A stretch of 64,000 nt of DNA from Caulobacter rhizosphaerae (GTDB lineage Bacteria; Pseudomonadota; Alphaproteobacteria; Caulobacterales; Caulobacteraceae). Within the stretch, counting starts at the first letter, position 1; each line of letters opens with the position of its first letter. The DNA lies in assembly GCF_010977555.1 (NCBI RefSeq), contig NZ_CP048815.1, positions 4,208,501 through 4,272,500 of the forward strand, in the 5' to 3' direction. Under the pieces are notes generated by a model, which saw only the letters and a program-made list of their open reading frames with translations, searched no databases and was not told the origin of the DNA. Shown here one piece after another: positions 61,032-64,000 of this stretch. The position numbers and the translations under genes are program-made.

Positions 61032-62305
61032 GCCGCGTTCCTCTTGCGTAGGTCGCGCCCTCGCGCGAACCGGTCCAGGTCAAAGGGGGTCAGGTCGACC
61101 GCCGGAGTCGCGCCGCCCATCAGGGCCGCGACCAGTTCCCCGGTCACCGCCGCCAGGGTCAGGCCCAGATGCTGGTGACCGAAGGCGTAGTAAAGGTTGT
61201 CGGCCCGCCGGCTGGCGCCGATGGCCGGAAGATAGTCAGGCAGGGTCGGCCGGGCGCCCATCCATTCGGCGACGGGGCCCTCCATCCGCACGCCCAGTTC
61301 GGCCAGGTGACGACGCAGGCGCGCCCACTTGCGGGGATCGGGGGGCGAGGATTCGCGGCCGAACTCCACGAAGCTGGCGGCCCGCAGCCGGTCGCCGAAC
61401 CGGGTAAGGATCAGCGAACGGTCCTCGAACACCACCGGCGGCAGGTCGCCCCAATGGTCCGCCCCGCCTTCCAGATGATAGCCGCGCTCGGCGATCACCG
61501 GGGCGACATGGCCCAGGTCGCGCAGCAAGGCGCCCGATCCCACACCGCCGGCGACCAGCACCCGCTCCGGCGTCAGCCGCTGGCCGTCCTCGAGCAGCAC
61601 CTCGATCCGGCGGCCGACCACGCTCAGCTGCACGGCGCGACCGGTCCGGCGCTGACCGCCCAAGGCCGTGAACGCGTCGTCCAGCAAGCCCAGGACCAGG
61701 GCGGGATCGCGCACCTGGCCCGTATTCTCGAACTGCGCGCCGCCGGCGACGGGCGCTGCGATCCATTGTCGCACCTGCCGCGCCAGCGGGTCGGACAGGG
61801 GGCTGACCCGCGCCTGGCCGATATCGGCGACGCGCCAGGCCTCAAGGCCCGCGCGCGCGGTCTCCGGGCTTTCCCAGACGACGAGGTGGCCGCGTTCGAC
61901 CAGCAGATCCGGACGGTCCAGGCTGGCGGTCAGGCGACGCCAGGCCGGCAGGGCTTCTTGCAGCAGGCTCTTCAGCGCCTGCCTGCCGTGAGCGGCGCCC
62001 GCCGGGGTGGAGGCCCTGACGAAACGCGCCGCCCACGGGCCCCAGGCGGCGATGTCGGCCAGGCGAAAATCCAGGGGGCCGCCCAGCGGGAACAGCCGCC
62101 CGAACGCCGAGGTCAGGGCGGCGGGCGACGCCAGGGGCTCGACCTGCTCCACCGCGATATGGCCGGCGTTGCCATAGGAGGCCGGGCGGGACGGGCCTTG
62201 CGGATCGAGCGCCAGCACCGTCTCGCCGGCCCGGCGTAGGGCCAAGGCGCAGGCCTTGCCGACCACGCCGCCGCCAATCACCAATGTTCCGGCCGCCTGT
62301 CCCAC
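61028..62305 (-). CDS. FAD-dependent D-amino-acid oxidase, probable D-hydroxyproline dehydrogenase
   Basis: A 425-residue DAO-family flavoprotein. The dinucleotide site LVIGGGVVGKACALALRRAGETVLALD is at residues 8-34, and the C-terminal GARPTLPDYLPAIGASRRADNLYYAFGHQHLGLTLA closes the FAD site. The start is GTG at 62305 with AGAGG upstream. With a hydroxyproline epimerase and a DHDPS-like deaminase divergently encoded, the likely substrate is cis-4-hydroxy-D-proline, oxidised to pyrroline-4-hydroxy-2-carboxylate. Confidence 0.88.
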   Translation of the reverse strand: MGQAAGTLVIGGGVVGKACALALRRAGETVLALDPQGPSRPASYGNAGHIAVEQVEPLASPAALTSAFGRLFPLGGPLDFRLADIAAWGPWAARFVRASTPAGAAHGRQALKSLLQEALPAWRRLTASLDRPDLLVERGHLVVWESPETARAGLEAWRVADIGQARVSPLSDPLARQVRQWIAAPVAGGAQFENTGQVRDPALVLGLLDDAFTALGGQRRTGRAVQLSVVGRRIEVLLEDGQRLTPERVLVAGGVGSGALLRDLGHVAPVIAERGYHLEGGADHWGDLPPVVFEDRSLILTRFGDRLRAASFVEFGRESSPPDPRKWARLRRHLAELGVRMEGPVAEWMGARPTLPDYLPAIGASRRADNLYYAFGHQHLGLTLAAVTGELVAALMGGATPAVDLTPFDLDRFARGRDLRKRNAA

Positions 62306-62331
62306 CTGGGCTTTACCTCTGCATCGCCATT

Positions 62332-62348
62332 TCGTATACCGTAGACGA
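62332..62348. promoter_or_regulatory. 17-bp near-perfect palindrome in divergent hydroxyproline promoter
   Basis: TCGTATACCGTAGACGA is a palindrome with 8-base arms around a central C and one mismatched pair. It is in the 65-base gap between the leftward oxidase and the rightward deaminase. GTATAC-GTA(G)AC form fits a GntR-type operator. No regulator gene is next to it in the window. Confidence 0.6.
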
Positions 62349-62370
62349 AGCAGTTAGAGGTGCAAGCCGT

Positions 62371-63285
62371 ATGAGCTCCATGAATTGGTCGGGCGTGTTC
62401 CCGGCCGCCACGACCCAGTTCAAGACCGACCTGTCGATCGACATCGACGCCAGCCAGCAGGTGCTCGACGCCCTGGTCCGCGACGGCGTGCACGGCCTGG
62501 TGGTCCTGGGCACCTGCGGCGAGAACAATTCGCTCGAAGCCGACGAGAAGCGCCAGGTGCTGCAGGCCGCCGTCGAGGTGGTGGCCGGCCGGGTCCCGAT
62601 CATCGTCGGCGTCTCGGAACTGACGACCGCGCGCGCCGCCGCCTTCGCCAAGGACGCCCAATCGCTGGGCGCCGATGCGCTGATGGTCCTGCCCGCCATG
62701 GTCTATGTCCCCACCGAGGCCGAACTCGAGGCCCACTTCCGCACCGTCGCCCAGGCCTCCGCCCTGCCGATCATGCTCTACAACAATCCGCCCGCCTATC
62801 GCGCCGCGATCACCCTGGACGTGCTGGCCGGCCTGGCCAGCGAGCCGACCATCGTGGCCGTCAAGGAAAGCGCGCCCGACACCCGCCGCTTCACCGACCT
62901 GGCGCGCGCCTTCGGCGACCGCTTCATCTTGATGGCCGGCCTCGACGACGTCGCCCTGGAAGGCCTGCTGATGGGCGCCCGCGGCTGGGTCTCGGGCCTG
63001 ACCAGCGCCTTCCCGCAGGAATCGGTGGCCCTGGTCGCCGCCGTCGATCGCGGCGACCTGGAAGAAGCCCGTCGCATCTATCGCTGGTTCATGCCGCTGC
63101 TGCACCTGGACGCCGAACACGACCTGGTGCAGTCGATCAAGCTGGCCGAGCAGATCATGGGCCGTGGATCTGAGCGGGTCCGCATGCCTCGCCTGCCCCT
63201 GGCCGGCGCCCGTCGCGCCCAGGTGATCGCCATGGTCGAGGAGGCCGCCGCCAGCCGGCCGCTCCTGACCCAGGCGGCCGCCTAG
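62371..63285 (+). CDS. DHDPS-family lyase, probable pyrroline-4-hydroxy-2-carboxylate deaminase
   Basis: A 304-residue (beta/alpha)8 class I aldolase-like enzyme. VLGTCGENNSLE is the carboxylate-binding loop, Y137 (MLYNNPP) the proton relay, and K165 (VAVKESAPDTRRF) the Schiff base lysine. In hydroxyproline degradation this family deaminates and dehydrates pyrroline-4-hydroxy-2-carboxylate to alpha-ketoglutarate semialdehyde. The frame opens at 62284, but ATG 62371 has AGAGG upstream. It is the first gene of the rightward operon. Confidence 0.88.
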   Translation: MSSMNWSGVFPAATTQFKTDLSIDIDASQQVLDALVRDGVHGLVVLGTCGENNSLEADEKRQVLQAAVEVVAGRVPIIVGVSELTTARAAAFAKDAQSLGADALMVLPAMVYVPTEAELEAHFRTVAQASALPIMLYNNPPAYRAAITLDVLAGLASEPTIVAVKESAPDTRRFTDLARAFGDRFILMAGLDDVALEGLLMGARGWVSGLTSAFPQESVALVAAVDRGDLEEARRIYRWFMPLLHLDAEHDLVQSIKLAEQIMGRGSERVRMPRLPLAGARRAQVIAMVEEAAASRPLLTQAAA

Positions 63286-63317
63286 GCCCTTCAAAGTCGA
63301 AGCGTAAGAGGAAGTCC

Positions 63318-64000
63318 ATGCGTCACACGTTCTTCTGCATCGACGGCCACACGGCGGGCAATCCGGTCCGCCTGGCGGCCGGCGGCGCCCCGCTGTTGCG
63401 GGGCGACACGATGAGCGCGCGGCGGCAGGACTTCCTCGCCCGCTTCGACTGGATCCGCACCGGCCTGATGTTCGAGCCGCGCGGCCACGACATGATGTCG
63501 GGCGGCTTCCTCTATCCGCCGACCCAGCCCGACTGCGACGCCGGCATCCTGTTCATCGAGACCAGCGGCTGCCTGCCGATGTGCGGCCACGGCACGATCG
63601 GCATCGTCACCTTCGCCCTCGAGAACGGCCTGATCACCCCGCGCGAGCCGGGTAAGCTGCGGCTGGAGGTGCCGGCCGGCGTCATCGACATCGCCTACGA
63701 GACGGCGGGCGACAGGGTCACGGCGGTGAAGATCCGCAACGTCCCGGCCTATCTGGCCGAGGAAGGGGTAGCGATCGACGTGCCGGGCTTCGGCCCGCTG
63801 ACCATAGACGTGGCCTATGGCGGCAACTTCTACGCCATCATCGAACCGCAGGGCGCCTATACGGGCATCGACGCCCTGGGCGCGGCCGAGATCCTGCGCC
63901 TCAGCCCGATCGTCCGGACCCTGGTCCGCGACAAGGTCGAGCCGGTCCATCCGCTGGACCCGACCATCCGCGGCGTCAGCCACGTGCTGTGGGCCGACGC
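63318..64000 (+). CDS. 4-hydroxyproline 2-epimerase (proline racemase family), partial
   Basis: The first 227 residues of a gene running off the window. FFCIDGHTAGNPVRLAAGG is the family N-terminus; C89 in PMCGHGTIG is one catalytic Cys. The second Cys lies beyond the window, so epimerase versus dehydratase type cannot be settled fully. AGAGGAAG at 63307-63314 precedes the ATG. It would convert trans-4-hydroxy-L-proline to cis-4-hydroxy-D-proline, the first step of the pathway. It starts 32 bases after the deaminase. Confidence 0.9.
   Translation, partial: MRHTFFCIDGHTAGNPVRLAAGGAPLLRGDTMSARRQDFLARFDWIRTGLMFEPRGHDMMSGGFLYPPTQPDCDAGILFIETSGCLPMCGHGTIGIVTFALENGLITPREPGKLRLEVPAGVIDIAYETAGDRVTAVKIRNVPAYLAEEGVAIDVPGFGPLTIDVAYGGNFYAIIEPQGAYTGIDALGAAEILRLSPIVRTLVRDKVEPVHPLDPTIRGVSHVLWAD

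Noticed and set aside
1..64000. CRISPR array, prophage, insertion sequence
   Set aside because: No evenly spaced direct repeats, no cas, integrase or transposase gene. The repeats found are short inverted REP-like units.

Overview
The window is high-GC, densely coded DNA that reads like a chromosome segment of a Caulobacter-type alphaproteobacterium. This is inferred from gene families, not from a database match. The evidence is three TonB-dependent receptors of the Xanthomonas/Caulobacter carbohydrate type, an NodT-type efflux lipoprotein beside EmrA/EmrB, DUF3297 and DUF3606 small proteins, a Coq7 hydroxylase, many Tat-type leaders and several TTG/GTG starts. I saw no transposase, phage gene, CRISPR array or rRNA. 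One tRNA, tRNA-Leu(CAA), is present.

Layout. 0-18 kb is mostly core: upp, then a TetR regulator divergent from an EmrAB/NodT-type tripartite efflux operon with a 19-bp palindromic operator between them. Next come two paralogous FadR-type GntR regulators around a class A penicillin-binding protein, a stand-alone DUF4861 protein and a GH27 alpha-galactosidase. A tRNA-Leu, a DmpA-type peptidase with a convergent MarR gene, small conserved genes, and a coupled DedA-DsbB-Coq7 operon follow. 18.3-20.1 kb is an M1 aminopeptidase.

20.1-41.1 kb and 47.9-58.2 kb form a pectin / rhamnogalacturonan-I utilisation region in two halves. Half one, leftward, has TonB receptor, pectin methylesterase, LamG protein, GH106 rhamnosidase, second TonB receptor and GH31. 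Rightward it has a GH105-DUF4861 fusion, GH78 rhamnosidase and GH28 polygalacturonase. Half two has a third TonB receptor and PL22 oligogalacturonate lyase leftward, and PL1 pectate lyase rightward. It also has an unassigned (alpha/alpha)6-like glycosidase, an SDR dehydrogenase and the rhamnose symporter RhaT. Together these can de-esterify and cut homogalacturonan, trim RG-I, import the fragments through TonB receptors, and take up rhamnose. A palindrome of the form TGAYACCGGTRTCA lies in both divergent TonB-receptor promoters, and a strong hairpin separates each receptor gene from its downstream enzyme gene.

41.1-47.9 kb separates the halves. It holds unrelated genes: two small hypotheticals, a SPOR-tailed D-Ala-D-Ala carboxypeptidase, a second M1 peptidase, a DUF6624 protein and a retropepsin-like protein. 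The DNA looks less GC-rich there. 58.3-64 kb is a trans-4-hydroxyproline catabolic cluster: permease, M24 prolidase-like peptidase and FAD oxidase leftward, and a DHDPS-family deaminase and hydroxyproline 2-epimerase (cut by the window edge) rightward. A 17-bp palindrome lies in the divergent promoter.
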